Positions 28,526 to 37,875 of a DNA stretch of 64,000 bases are shown piece by piece; the first letter of the stretch is position 1, and every line of letters begins with the position of its first letter. Location: contig JBDNJM010000164.1 in NCBI GenBank assembly GCA_041687755.1, positions 1 through 64,000 on the forward strand, read 5' to 3'. Below the pieces are notes generated by a model. The model made no database searches, was not told the origin of the DNA, and saw nothing but the letters and a program-made list of their open reading frames with translations. This stretch comes from JBDNJM01 sp041687755 (GTDB lineage: Bacteria; Planctomycetota; UBA1135; GCA-002686595). The translations under genes and the position numbers were made by a program.

Positions 28526-28594
28526 CGCAAGCTCCAGCCGGGTCGCTGACTCGCGCGGCCTTCAAAGCTCCCCGGAATCACGCCAGCTCCGCGC

Positions 28595-29500
28595 TCAAGA
28601 CAGCGCGGCCAGCAGCCGCGCACGCAGCTCGTCGTCGTGCCCGGCCACCTGGGCCATGCGCCCGACCAGCGTCCGGTACAGGTTGAGCAGTTCGGGGTGT
28701 TCGTCGAGCGCGCGCCGGTGCCGCTCCAGCAGGGCGGCGTCTCCGCGCGCGACCGGCCCCGTAAGAACGTCGCGCGGCTCACCCATCTCCAGGTTCTTGG
28801 CGGTTTGGATCAGCAGCGATGCGAGTGCCCAACGCGACGCCTCGGGGTCCAAACCCAGCCCCCCCAGCAGTTCTTCCCCCGCTGCGAACAGCGCCACGCT
28901 GCCGTTCGAGACCAGCGCAGCGGCCGCGTGGTAGCGCGCGAGCGTGCCGGGATCTTCGGGCAGCTCGAGCACACGCCCGGAGAGCTCCGCGGTGATCATC
29001 CGCGCGAGCTCCATCGCCTGCCCCTCCGCCCGCACGCCGTAGGCGCTGTGGAGCAGGGACTGCGCGCCGGCGACGGCTGCGGCACGACCGCGCACGTCAC
29101 CCGCGCGCGGAATGGGGACCAGCGGATGCAGCACGCCGACCGACCAACTGAGCGCCTCCAGACTGGACAGCGCACGCGTACCGCGCCCGCCGCAAACGTG
29201 CAGCGCGCTAGACGCCTCGCTGGAGGCCTCGGTCGCGGCCAGGGCCGCCGCTACCTCGTCTAGGGCGTTGTCGGCGACGCACACAAGCAGCGCATCGGTG
29301 CCGGCCACCAGTTCTTCGAGGTCTTTGGCCACGTCGACGCGCCCGTCGAGATGCCGCGCCAGCCCGATTGCCCGCACAGCAGTGCGGTTCCAGATCATCA
29401 GGGGCAGGCCTCGATCGTGCAGGACACGAGCGAAGGCGGAACCCACCGCACCGGTGCCGACGATTCCGAGCGGACGCGAAAGAGAGAAGCTGTGGGTCAT
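28595..29500 (-). CDS. Rossmann-fold/DUF2520 domain protein
   Basis: 301 residues. N-terminal NAD(P)-binding Rossmann fold (LGIVGTGAVGSAFARVL, about residues 11-27) and C-terminal helical DUF2520-like domain (ELARMITAELSGRVLELPED, RYHAAAALVSNGSVALF), the domain order of the DUF2520 family related to F420/NADP oxidoreductases. VLHPLVPI matches the family HP motif. Members often sit beside pantothenate genes; here panC is 3.3 kb away and the immediate downstream gene is the shikimate fusion. The substrate is unknown. A TAGGAT sequence (minus strand) ends 9 nt before the ATG, a possible -10 giving a near-leaderless mRNA. Confidence 0.85.
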   Translation of the reverse strand: MTHSFSLSRPLGIVGTGAVGSAFARVLHDRGLPLMIWNRTAVRAIGLARHLDGRVDVAKDLEELVAGTDALLVCVADNALDEVAAALAATEASSEASSALHVCGGRGTRALSSLEALSWSVGVLHPLVPIPRAGDVRGRAAAVAGAQSLLHSAYGVRAEGQAMELARMITAELSGRVLELPEDPGTLARYHAAAALVSNGSVALFAAGEELLGGLGLDPEASRWALASLLIQTAKNLEMGEPRDVLTGPVARGDAALLERHRRALDEHPELLNLYRTLVGRMAQVAGHDDELRARLLAALS

Positions 29501-29584
29501 GGCCGCCTCATCCTAGGTCTCGCGCCCGCTGATCGCGAACCTCCGTCGGGGGGCCCGGCCCTGAATAACAAAGCGAGCGGGCGG

Positions 29585-29622
29585 TACCCGGACGACTCAC
29601 TGAGCCGTCCGGGCACCGACCG
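29585..29622 (-). terminator. Hairpin downstream of PPC-like protein gene
   Basis: CCCGGACG and CGTCCGGG pair around a short loop (ACTCACTGAGC), with GGT/ACC extending the stem. It lies about 60 bp beyond the stop at 29679 on the minus strand. There is no strong T-run. Confidence 0.45.
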
Positions 29623-29678
29623 CTGGACACCGCCCGGCCGCCAGGCGACCGCGCGATGGCGTCCGATGAGAGCCGGTC

Positions 29679-31196
29679 TTAGAACCCGCCCAGCACGAAT
29701 TCGACGCCGTTTGTCAGCTCGTTCGTGCCCACCACTAGCCCTTGGGCGTAGAAGGTCCGTCCGATCAGCGCGGAGTTGTCCGGGATCGGAGCCACGTGGT
29801 TGCCGTTGAGCGACTCGGTCTGCGCGTAGGGCGCCAGGTTGATCAAGACCTCACCAAACGGGTCGAGCAGGAACTGCGCCGGCGTCAGGGAGAAGCCGAC
29901 GATCGTCGCGCCGGTGCCCGGCGACACGTTCAACTCGAGCGTTTCACCGATCAATGCCGGGAGCGGCATCGTGAGGGTCGCGGTGTTCACGCCGCTTCCG
30001 AAGTAGGGAGTGACCGAGGGACCGGTGTTCACCGCCAGGGTGATCTCGCCGGCCGCGGCCTCGTTGAAGGTAGACACCTGCACCAGGTACTCAGTGCCGG
30101 CCGTCAGACCGGTGGCGATCACCTGGGTCAGGAAGTTCAGGCCATCGAAGTCGATGTCCTCACCGCAGGCGACCTCGATCAGGTTGCCGCAGTCGCCCGA
30201 GTAGACGCCCACGACGGTGTCGTTGGAGCCCATGCTGTCGGAGGTGTCGAGCTGGACACTGCTCCCATCGGCGGTGAAGCGGAACCAGGTGCTGCCGAAG
30301 CCTTGGCCGGGGCCGCCGAAGATGCAGCTGAACAACGGGTCCGAGGCGCTCGTCGTGCTCGCCGCGTTGCTAAACGTAACCGGGGTGCCGAGCGTGATTT
30401 GCTCGGCGCCGTCGCAGGAGTCGTTGGCCGCGGCTTCGACGAAGCTGACCGAGAGCGTGCCGGTGCCGGCGCCGCCGGCTCCGAAGGCGCCGACGCTCAA
30501 CAGGTAGGTCTGGCCGGCCTCGACCCCCGCGTTGAGGATCGTGGTGTTGCCGGCGCAGCCGGCCGCGTCATCGTTGATCGCCAGCGCCGCCTGGGCGCCG
30601 CAGGTGCTGTCCGCGGTCAACAACACGAGATCGGTGTCGAAGTCCGCAGCGTTGCAGGTGCTGAACGTCGCGACGCCGTTACCCGGCGAGGTGTACACGT
30701 ACCAGATGTCGTTGTTGTTGGTGCCGAGCGTGCTGTCGGTGGAGGCGCCGACCGTGCTGAAGGCCGTGTCGCCAGCGGCAATGGGCAGCGCGTTGGCGCA
30801 GTCGTCGTTCGCCGGAGCGCCGGGGGCGCCGAAGGCGATGCCGGGCGAGAAGGGCTTGACGGCGCCGAGCGTCGCTGCGCCCTTGGCGGTCGAGACGCGC
30901 ACGGTGATCTCGTGGCCCAGCGCGCCGCTCAGCGGCACGGTCAGACTGGTGCCCAGCTCCGGCAAGACGAGGATCACGGCATCGGCGTCGGTCTGGGTGA
31001 CCACGCCGCTCGAGCCGTCGGGCGTGGTGAACAGCGGGAGCCCCGCCGTGTCGTAGATCGAGAGCTCGATGCCGTCGATCGGGCGCTGCTGGCCGTCGAC
31101 CAGCTGGATGCGCAGGTCGGTGACCTCCGCGGCTAGAGCGCCGGGGGCGGCGAGGGCGAGGAGGCCGAGGGCGAGGGAGGTGGATTGAGTCTGCAT
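29679..31196 (-). CDS. Secreted protein with PPC-like beta domains and shared C-terminal domain
   Basis: 505 residues from MQTQSTSLALGLLALAAPGALAA, a clear signal peptide. An N-terminal beta region (VTDLRIQLVDGQQRPIDGIE) is followed by two pre-peptidase-C-like modules: NDDCANALPI...DIWYVYTSPG...ATFSTCNAADFDTDLVLLTA and NDSCDGAEQITLG...STWFRFTADGS...VGVYSGDCGNL. The C-terminal domain of about 100 residues (LPALIGETLELNV...GFSLTP...DNSALIGRTFYAQGLVV) resembles the end of the surface protein at 35356-37875. It is rich in Asp, Asn and Thr with paired Cys, as in exported planctomycete proteins. The function is probably adhesion or surface structure. The start at 31196 is chosen because the longer frame adds a basic stretch before the signal. 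Confidence 0.82.
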   Translation of the reverse strand: MQTQSTSLALGLLALAAPGALAAEVTDLRIQLVDGQQRPIDGIELSIYDTAGLPLFTTPDGSSGVVTQTDADAVILVLPELGTSLTVPLSGALGHEITVRVSTAKGAATLGAVKPFSPGIAFGAPGAPANDDCANALPIAAGDTAFSTVGASTDSTLGTNNNDIWYVYTSPGNGVATFSTCNAADFDTDLVLLTADSTCGAQAALAINDDAAGCAGNTTILNAGVEAGQTYLLSVGAFGAGGAGTGTLSVSFVEAAANDSCDGAEQITLGTPVTFSNAASTTSASDPLFSCIFGGPGQGFGSTWFRFTADGSSVQLDTSDSMGSNDTVVGVYSGDCGNLIEVACGEDIDFDGLNFLTQVIATGLTAGTEYLVQVSTFNEAAAGEITLAVNTGPSVTPYFGSGVNTATLTMPLPALIGETLELNVSPGTGATIVGFSLTPAQFLLDPFGEVLINLAPYAQTESLNGNHVAPIPDNSALIGRTFYAQGLVVGTNELTNGVEFVLGGF

Positions 31197-31656
31197 TATG
31201 CGGGTGCTCTGGCTGGCGGTGCTGAGGGGGGTCACGGACGAGCGGGCAAGGCGCGCGTGCTCCAGGGCAGCGCGCGCTGAGGCCCACTCGGTACTCCTCC
31301 TGTCATGGGGCTCCACCCCGCCCCGCGGCAACGCATTTCGGCGGTGGGGGCACCAACAGAGCTTTGAAACAGAGACTTACGTCAGATCGCCCCGCCCGGA
31401 GCACGCCCGGTCGAGGAGCGGCCATGAGCCTCCAGAGCTCCCGGTCCTGCGCGCCCATCAAGCACGGCGTGCGGGCCGCGAGGACCCGTGGGCGGAACAG
31501 CTCGTTCGAGAACGGGCTCGGAGAATCGACCCGGCGTCCAGTGCTGAGCTTGCCCCCTCTCGGCTCATCGGTCGGGCCTAGATCGAGCTATCGCTCCGAA
31601 CGCCGACGGCGATTCCTCCGACCGATCCCGTGGTGCGTCGCCCGGGAGGGGCGCCC
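31197..31656. other. Gene-free region between ispE and the PPC-like gene
   Basis: 460 bp with no credible gene. It must hold the promoter of the secreted protein and the 3' end of the ispE transcript. I see no clear terminator or consensus promoter. Confidence 0.4.
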
Positions 31657-32667
31657 TCAGACCTCGCGCACTCCGCGGCTCGGCCGGGTCAGCAGAGACG
31701 CCCGCAGCCCGAGGCCCGCCGCCTTTGCCCCAGCCCGGGCGCGCTCGAGATCCGCAGCCGCTTCCTCAGCATCGCGATACAGACCGAACAGGCTAGAACC
31801 GGAACCCGAGAGGCGGAAGTGCGGCATCCCGAGCTGACCGAGCAGCGCCCGCCAGCGACCGAGCTCCGGGCGCGCCCGCAGCGCGGCAATTTCCAGACCG
31901 TTGAACAGCAGCCCCCGAGCCTCCAGCTCGGACCGATCCAGCAGGTTGATGACCGGCTCGCCGCGATCCAGGGGCGACCCCGGAGCCAGACGCAGCCGAC
32001 CATAGACCTCCGCCGTCGGGCACTCGAAGTCCGGCACCAGCAGCACCACGGTCCAGGGCTTCAGCGGCGCATTCAGCTCTTCGACTTGCTCCCCCCGCCC
32101 GGTGCACCACGCGTGGCCCGTCGCGCGCGCGCCCAGGAAGAACGGCGCGTCGCTGCTCAGGCTCCCGAGCGGCTCAAGCAAGTCGTCGAAGCGAGCGCTG
32201 GGCAGGCCCGCCATCCAGGCCGCTCCGAACGCCGCCGCCGCCGCATCGCTGCTGCCGCCTCCCAGCCCGGCCCGGCTGGGCACGCGCTTGATCAGGTGCA
32301 GGTGCAGGCCGACTTCGGACCAGGGCGAGGCGTCCAGCGCCGCGCGCGCCGCCGCCCAAGCAAGGTTGCGCTCGTCGGTCGGCACGTCCGCGCTCGCCGC
32401 AGGCCCCGAGACTCGGAGCGTCAACTCGCCCGGCTCGCCCGCGCGCAGCTCGAGCTCGTCGGCCAACTCCAGCGCCAGCATCGTCGTCGAGAGCTCGTGG
32501 AACCCATCGCCCCGCCGCCCCAGCACCTCCAGGCGCAGGTTGATCTTCGCCGGCGCGACCACGCGCAGCGCGGGCGGATCGGAATCGGGCGGAGCGGGCC
32601 CGGGAGCCCCGAAGTCTTTCGATCGTTCGTCCACGAGGCCTCCAGAATAGGCATCCGGCCGCCCCAT
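31657..32667 (-). CDS. ispE: 4-diphosphocytidyl-2-C-methyl-D-erythritol kinase
   Basis: 336 residues, GHMP kinase of the MEP isoprenoid pathway, cytoplasmic. APAKINLRL (Lys41), the ATP-binding loop RAGLGGGSSDAAA (about 132-144), LSSDAPFFL and the C-terminal LSGSGSSLFGLY motif are all in order. The N-terminal 33 residues before RVVAPAKINL are longer than usual and proline-rich; an internal GTG near 32634 could be the true start. It is last in a same-strand series pssA, folK-panC, ispE, with a 93-bp gap from folK-panC. No other MEP gene is in the window. Confidence 0.92.
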   Translation of the reverse strand: MGRPDAYSGGLVDERSKDFGAPGPAPPDSDPPALRVVAPAKINLRLEVLGRRGDGFHELSTTMLALELADELELRAGEPGELTLRVSGPAASADVPTDERNLAWAAARAALDASPWSEVGLHLHLIKRVPSRAGLGGGSSDAAAAAFGAAWMAGLPSARFDDLLEPLGSLSSDAPFFLGARATGHAWCTGRGEQVEELNAPLKPWTVVLLVPDFECPTAEVYGRLRLAPGSPLDRGEPVINLLDRSELEARGLLFNGLEIAALRARPELGRWRALLGQLGMPHFRLSGSGSSLFGLYRDAEEAAADLERARAGAKAAGLGLRASLLTRPSRGVREV

Positions 32668-32760
32668 GTCTGCCCGTCGCTTGCTCCAGATCCCGACTCC
32701 GGAAGCCGCGCCCAGACCCCAGGGGCCCAGCCCGCGAAAGAGTCCAGTGAAGCGTCCGGG

Positions 32761-34125
32761 CTAGTTCGCGTCGAGCCGCAGGTTGTCGATCAGGCGCACG
32801 CCGCCCACGCGCGCCGCGATCAGCGCCTGGGCCTGGTCCAGCCGCCCCGGTGTCTCCGCCAGCCGCCGCGGGTCGCGCACCGCCGCATACTCGACCTCCA
32901 GACCCTCGAGTTCCGCGCTCAGGACGCACTCTAGGGGCACCCGGCCGCGCTCGCCCGCCACCCAGGCCGCGCGCGCGGCGAACAGGGCGCGCGGGAGGCC
33001 CAGGGCGCGTGCCCGTGACGGGCCGTCGAGCCGCGCGTTGCGCGAGCTCCTCGCCAGCCCGTCGTCATCACGGCTCGTCGGGACCACGACGATCCCGGGA
33101 AAGCCCAGCCGCTCGGCGAGATCGCGGACCACTCGCGTCTGCTGGAAGTCCTTCTCGCCGAAGTAGGCGGCCGCGGGCCGAACCAGCTCGAACAGCCTCC
33201 GGCAAATGGTCGCGACGCCCTCGAAGTGGCCCGTCCGGAACTCCCCCTCCAGCCCCTGCGCGGCTGACCCGGGGTCTTCCATCGCAATCGCCTCAGGCAT
33301 GGGCGCCTCCGGAAAGAAGCCCTCGAGCGTGCCGGTGAACACCATCCCGCACCCCGCTCCGCTCAGCAGCTCCGCGTCGCGCGCCAGGTCGCGCGGGTAG
33401 GCGTCCAAGTCCTTGCGCTCGTCGAACTGGAGCGGGTTCACGAACACGCTCGCCACGACGACGTCGTTCTCCTCCGCCGCCCGCTGGACGAGCGTGAGGT
33501 GCCCTTCGTGCAGGGCCCCCATCGTCGGCACCAGCCCGATCCGCGCGCCGGCGCCGCGCGCACCGGCGCACCACGCCGCAGCACCGGCCGGAGTCTCGAG
33601 CACTTCAATCTCCGGCCGCTCTGCTACCCCAGCGCCCCACAGCTCGACGCGCTCCGGCTCCAGCAGGGCCAGCGCCTCTTCGGGGCAGCGTCCGGACGGC
33701 AGACGCCAGTCCGGACGGACCTCCACGAGCGGACGCAGGACGAACGCCCGCTCCTCGAGCAGCGGATGCGGCAGCTTCAGCCGTGGCCCCGCGGACTCGA
33801 CCGCGCCGAATTCCAGCAGGTCCAGATCGATGGCCCGCGGCCCGTGGTGCTGCTCCTCGCGTCGGTCGCGTCCCAGCGCGGCCTCGATGCCCTGGCAGGC
33901 GCTCAGCAACGCCTCCGCCCCGCGCGCGAAGGTCCCCACCGCCACCGCGTTGGCGTAATCGGATTGCCCGGCGGGCCCCCCGATCGGCGCCGTGCGCCAG
34001 ATCGAAGAGCGCTCGGTCAGCTCCATCCCAGGCAGCGCAGCCAGCGCCGCGAAGGCGCGCTCCACCTGCTCCGCGGGCCGCCCCAGGTTCGCCCCGAGGC
34101 CGATCAGAACGCGCTCGCCGCTCAT
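32761..34125 (-). CDS. folK-panC: FolK-PanC fusion: HPPK and pantothenate synthetase
   Basis: 454 residues with two enzymes of different vitamin pathways. Residues about 5-160 are 6-hydroxymethyl-7,8-dihydropterin pyrophosphokinase (folate): VLIGLGANLG, SSIWRTAPIGG, and the hallmark GPRAIDLDLL (95-104). Residues about 173-454 are pantothenate synthetase: VPTMGALHEGH (HxGH at 206-209), VVASVFVNPLQF, EGEFRTGHFEGVATI, YFGEKDFQQ and DGLARSSRN. All catalytic landmarks look intact. The ATG overlaps the stop of pssA by 4 bp, so translation is probably coupled. I do not recall this as a common fusion. Confidence 0.92.
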   Translation of the reverse strand: MSGERVLIGLGANLGRPAEQVERAFAALAALPGMELTERSSIWRTAPIGGPAGQSDYANAVAVGTFARGAEALLSACQGIEAALGRDRREEQHHGPRAIDLDLLEFGAVESAGPRLKLPHPLLEERAFVLRPLVEVRPDWRLPSGRCPEEALALLEPERVELWGAGVAERPEIEVLETPAGAAAWCAGARGAGARIGLVPTMGALHEGHLTLVQRAAEENDVVVASVFVNPLQFDERKDLDAYPRDLARDAELLSGAGCGMVFTGTLEGFFPEAPMPEAIAMEDPGSAAQGLEGEFRTGHFEGVATICRRLFELVRPAAAYFGEKDFQQTRVVRDLAERLGFPGIVVVPTSRDDDGLARSSRNARLDGPSRARALGLPRALFAARAAWVAGERGRVPLECVLSAELEGLEVEYAAVRDPRRLAETPGRLDQAQALIAARVGGVRLIDNLRLDAN

Positions 34126-35006
34126 GCCGCCTGCCGCACGTCCGCGGCCTGCCCGCGTGCGGCCCGGACTCTGCTCAGCCCGTGCCGCAGCAGCCCGAAC
34201 CAGACAAACCCATGGAACCCGAGGAACAGCACCGGAACCGGCGCGAGGTACATCAGGAACACGACACCCAGGAACCAGACCAGCGATACGAACGACCCCC
34301 CACCTGAGGTCACGAGCTGCCCGAGGTGCCGATAGCGCACGTTGCTGACCATCAGCAACCCCAGCACCGGCATCAGCGCCAGAAAGAACGGCAGCGACTC
34401 GTCCAGGATCGGAGCCCAGTCCATCGCGTCCATCCAGCCCATCAGCCGGTGGAACGGCGTCGGCGTCCCGGCCGTCACCTCCAGCTCCGGCTGGCGCAGA
34501 ACGAGATAGAGCCAGATCGATGAGACCGCCGCCCCCGCGGCCGCCGGTGACGGCAGCCCGCGGAACCAGCGGTGGTCCTCGACCTGTTCAGACTCGGTCT
34601 CCAGGTTGAAGCGCACCAGCCGCAGGATCGCCAGCAGGGAGAAGGCCGCGATCGCCAAGAAATGCAGGCGTGGATCAGCGGGCGTGCCCGATGGCCCGCC
34701 CGCGTGCTCCAGCAGCACCTTGACCAACACCGCGGGCGCGAGCCCGAAGGTCAGCGCGTCCGCGAACGAGTCGAGCTGCGCGCCGAAAGCGCTCGTGCCC
34801 CGCGTCAGACGCGCGACGAAGCCGTCGAGCGTGTCGAAGAACATGCCTAAAAAGATGAGCATGCAGGCACGCTCCATCTTCGCGAAGAACACGAGCTCAT
34901 CCGCAGCGCCGTAGACCAGCGCGTCGATCGCCGTGGAGATGGCGAGCACGCCACAGAAGGCATTGCCAAGCGTGACGAGGTTCGGAAGCAGCTGGATCTT
35001 GCGCAT
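34122..35006 (-). CDS. pssA: CDP-diacylglycerol-serine O-phosphatidyltransferase
   Basis: 294 residues from MRKIQLLPNLVTLGNAFCG, the typical N-terminus of class II PssA (LxPNxxTxxNxxxG). The CDP-alcohol phosphotransferase motif D-x2-DG-x2-AR-x8-G-x3-D-x3-D is present as FDTLDGFVAR...GAQLDSFAD (Asp58, Asp61, Gly62, Asp79, Asp83). There are about eight membrane spans. It makes phosphatidylserine for phosphatidylethanolamine synthesis at the inner membrane. The longer frame to 35234 adds an Arg/Pro-rich N-terminus and is not credible. The leader upstream holds three strong hairpins. It is the first gene of the pssA, folK-panC, ispE series. A related CDP-alcohol transferase cannot be fully excluded. 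Confidence 0.88.
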   Translation of the reverse strand: MRKIQLLPNLVTLGNAFCGVLAISTAIDALVYGAADELVFFAKMERACMLIFLGMFFDTLDGFVARLTRGTSAFGAQLDSFADALTFGLAPAVLVKVLLEHAGGPSGTPADPRLHFLAIAAFSLLAILRLVRFNLETESEQVEDHRWFRGLPSPAAAGAAVSSIWLYLVLRQPELEVTAGTPTPFHRLMGWMDAMDWAPILDESLPFFLALMPVLGLLMVSNVRYRHLGQLVTSGGGSFVSLVWFLGVVFLMYLAPVPVLFLGFHGFVWFGLLRHGLSRVRAARGQAADVRQAA

Positions 35007-35016
35007 AGGGGTCCTG

Positions 35017-35171
35017 CCGCCGACGCAGGCGTCGGCGAATCGGCGGCCCATCATGGTCTGCGGAGCCCCCGGGAGTCGAGCACGACCCGCCCTCATCTTG
35101 GCCCGACCCTCCCGAGCCAGGCTCGGGGGCCACCGCCCAACCCGCCCGCCACGTCGGGGCGGGTGGGGTTG
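35017..35171 (-). promoter_or_regulatory. Structured leader upstream of pssA (three hairpins)
   Basis: On the transcribed strand, in order: a long imperfect stem CAACCCCACCCGCC / GGCGGGCGGGTTG (35138-35171), then CCCGAGC-CTG-GCTCGGG (35111-35127). Next is GCCGACG-CCTG-CGTCGGC (about 35019-35040), ending about 15 nt before the ATG. The last could occlude the start region. This looks like a regulatory leader, but it matches no riboswitch family known to me. Confidence 0.4.
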
Positions 35172-35239
35172 ACCGTCGCCTGCCGGCCTCACCGGCTGCT
35201 CCCAGGCATGCCCTGGGCCAGCCCGGGCCGGCAAAAAGA

Positions 35240-35281
35240 GACCGGCGACGCCATCCCCGGAGGGATGAACGTCGCCGGTCT
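35240..35281 (-). terminator. Rho-independent terminator of the LVIVP/FG-GAP gene
   Basis: AGACCGGCGACG and CGTCGCCGGTCT form a 12-bp perfect stem, followed on the minus strand by CTTTTTG. It lies about 75 bp beyond the stop at 35356. Confidence 0.85.
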
Positions 35282-35355
35282 GGCAGGACCCCTAGGGATC
35301 CCAGGGCACCGTGGGAGCCGGCTCGATCGCTTGATCGCGTTCGAACGGCCCAGAC

Positions 35356-37875
35356 TCAGTTCGCGATCTTGATCCTCAAGCCCTCGCTGAAGGCGTAGAC
35401 ACCGCCCATTGTACCCGCCGGGTCGAACACGACCCACTGGGCGAAGACGTCACAGACAAATAGGTTCGCTTCTGCGGCCGGCAGCCCGACCGGGACCGAC
35501 GCTTCATCCTGGAAGTCCGTCGGGAACAGGCCCAGGTACGTCTGGTAGCTGACGTAGAGGTCGCAGCCGCCGATCACGACCGGCGTCAGGTTCAGCGAAT
35601 AGCCCATCGCAGCGATCGAGAAGGGCCGCGCCTGGCTCAGCTCGAGCGTGAAGTCCGTCGAGCCCGCCACCGGCAGGTTTACGGTCGACATCGAGGGCAC
35701 CAGTCCGCCGATGCCCGCGCAGCCCACGCCGAAGGCGCGTGCCTGGCTCTGCGGGTTGGCGAGGATCACGACCAGGTTCGCATCGGTCTTGTCGGCCACC
35801 ACGATGTCCGGGGTCTTGTCGCCGTTCAGGTCCGCGATCGCCAGCGCGAAGGGCACCGTGCCGGCCGGCAGGGTCGTCGTTGCCTCGAAGCCGGCACCCG
35901 CGTCGGCGAAGCCGTCGTGGCGCGTCAAGTCGCCGCTGCCGAGGTTCGCGACCACGACGTCATTGCGGTAGTAGAAGCCGTCGATGTTCTCGTCGTCGAG
36001 GTCACCGCAGGCGATCGCGTAGGGCACGTCGCCGCCGGCGTAGGTGCCGCCGCTCGAGAACGAGCCAGCGCCCCAAGCGCCAGCCGTCAAGCCGTCGTTC
36101 ATGAACAGCTCGGCCGCGCCGGGCGTGACCAGAGCTTGGGTCGTGACCGCGATGTCGAGATCGCCGTCGCCGTCGAGATCACCGCAGCACAGGGCGCGCG
36201 GGTCCTCGGCCGTCGTCAGGGCGATCGGAGCGGCGAAGCCGCCCAGGCCGTCGCCCTCGTACAGCAGCACGTCGCTGGCCGAAGCTGCGAAGATCGTGCC
36301 CGCGACGGTCGCGATCAGGTCCAGGTCGCCGTCGCCGTCCAGGTCGCACAGCTCGACGGCTTCCATTGAACCGAAGCCGCCCGCGGGCGCCGTCAGCAGC
36401 ATCGGCGCGCCACCGTCGATGCTCACCGCGACGCCTGACTGACCCGCGATCAGGGCCTCGCCCTGAAGGGCGATGGCCAGGTCGTCGAGGCCGGAGCCAT
36501 CGACGTCGCCCGCGGCCACGCCGACCGGGTTCGAGCCGAGGCCCGAGACGTCGATCGAGGCGCTGACCGTCAGCGTGCCTTCCAGAGCGTTTAACAGGAC
36601 GCGCACCACGTCGGCGTTGCGCGCCGCCACGGCCAGGTCTGTACCGTCGCCTGCGACCAGGTTGCCGGCCGCAAGGTCGGCGGCCGCGTCACCGGCGGTC
36701 AGATCGGTCGGCACCGAAGCGCCGAAGCCCCCCCAGTCCATCTCCGGCCGAGATCGACACGCTGTCCACGCCGACGTCGACGGTCACAGCGTCCAACTCG
36801 CCGTCGCCGGTCAGGTCGCTGAGCAGCACGTCGCAGCGCCCGGTCGCCGATGTCAGCACGGTGCACAGGTCCATCACCGCATAGCAGCCGGCGCTACCCA
36901 CGGGGACATCGTCCACAAAGACGTGGCTGTCCGTGACCGAGACGCTCGAAACTTGCAGACCGAGGCCGGGCACGATGCTGAGCGTGTCGATGAGCGTCGG
37001 GCTCGCCGGAGTCGAGACGTCGTACCAGCTGATCTGGGACGGGAAAGTGAAGTTGTTGCCACGCACGTAGAGCACGTTGCCCTGCAGTTCGGCGGGATAG
37101 CCAGAACCGAGGGTGCCCACGCTCACGGGAGCCCCCGGGACGGTGAGGTCGAAGATCTCGAGTTGCCCGCCGTCCCGGCTGGTGTAGAGCAGGTCCACGT
37201 TCAGGACCGAGGTCCCGCCGGTGCCAAACCCCACCGTCGCCACGGTCGTGACGGTGGTGGTCGCGCCCGGGTCGGAGACGTCGATGACCTCGAGGCCGTT
37301 CCCCATGTTGTAGGCGTAGCCCGCACGAATCGCCACGCCCTGACCGGCCCCTCCATGCACGTGAGCGCCCAGGCTGGCGGTATTGAAGGCTGTGAAGCCG
37401 TCCAGGTCGAAGATGCGCACGAACGAACTGTCGGCGACGTAGAGCGTGTCGCCATCGACAGCGACGTCGCCGACGTTCACGCTCGCAAGCGTGTCCAGGA
37501 TGAACGGGCTCGTCGGATCGCTCACATCGATCGCCATCAAGCCAATGCCCTCGGCCCCGATGAAGTGGATTCCATTGACGACGGTCCCGCCGTTGAACGT
37601 CCCGCTGAAGATCGTCAAGTTCGGAATGCTGCCGACCAGGCTCAGCGCCCCGGGCACGGAGGCGTCCAGGACGACGTAGCCCTGGCCTGGGGTGAGCTCC
37701 GAGTAGGATCCGTAGAGCAGGTCGCCGGAGCTCGTGAAGGAGCTGAAGCCGTAGGCGGATCCGCCGACGGGGTTGGAGAAGCTGGCTTCCGTGTGATCGT
37801 GCACTGGGCCGTCGCCGGACCTGCGGCGAGGCCGAGGGCGATCGAGGCGCCGAGGAGTGTGTTGGGGAGTTTCAT
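35356..37875 (-). pseudogene. Secreted LVIVP-propeller/FG-GAP (VCBS) repeat protein, two frameshifts
   Basis: Starts at 37875 with a signal peptide (MKLPNTLLGASIALGLAAGP), shifts frame near 37800, and continues as an LVIVP-type propeller (VIDVSDPGATTTV, IFDLTVPGAPVSVGTL, WYDVSTPASPTLIDTL). At about 36730 a run of seven G interrupts the frame. Removing one G joins it to the FG-GAP half, with Ca-binding repeats such as CDLDGDGDLDLIAT, GDLDGDGDLDIAVT and ADLNGDKTPDIVVA. The C-terminal domain of about 125 residues (GVGCAGIGGLVPSMS... to the end) resembles that of the PPC-like protein at 29679. Both halves look well conserved, so assembly errors or phase variation are as likely as decay. A strong terminator follows. 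The promoter is unclear. Confidence 0.75.

Noticed and set aside
29742..31136. 464-residue plus-strand frame opposite the PPC-like gene
   Set aside because: Arg/Val/Gly-rich shadow; the minus-strand frame has a signal peptide and domain repeats.
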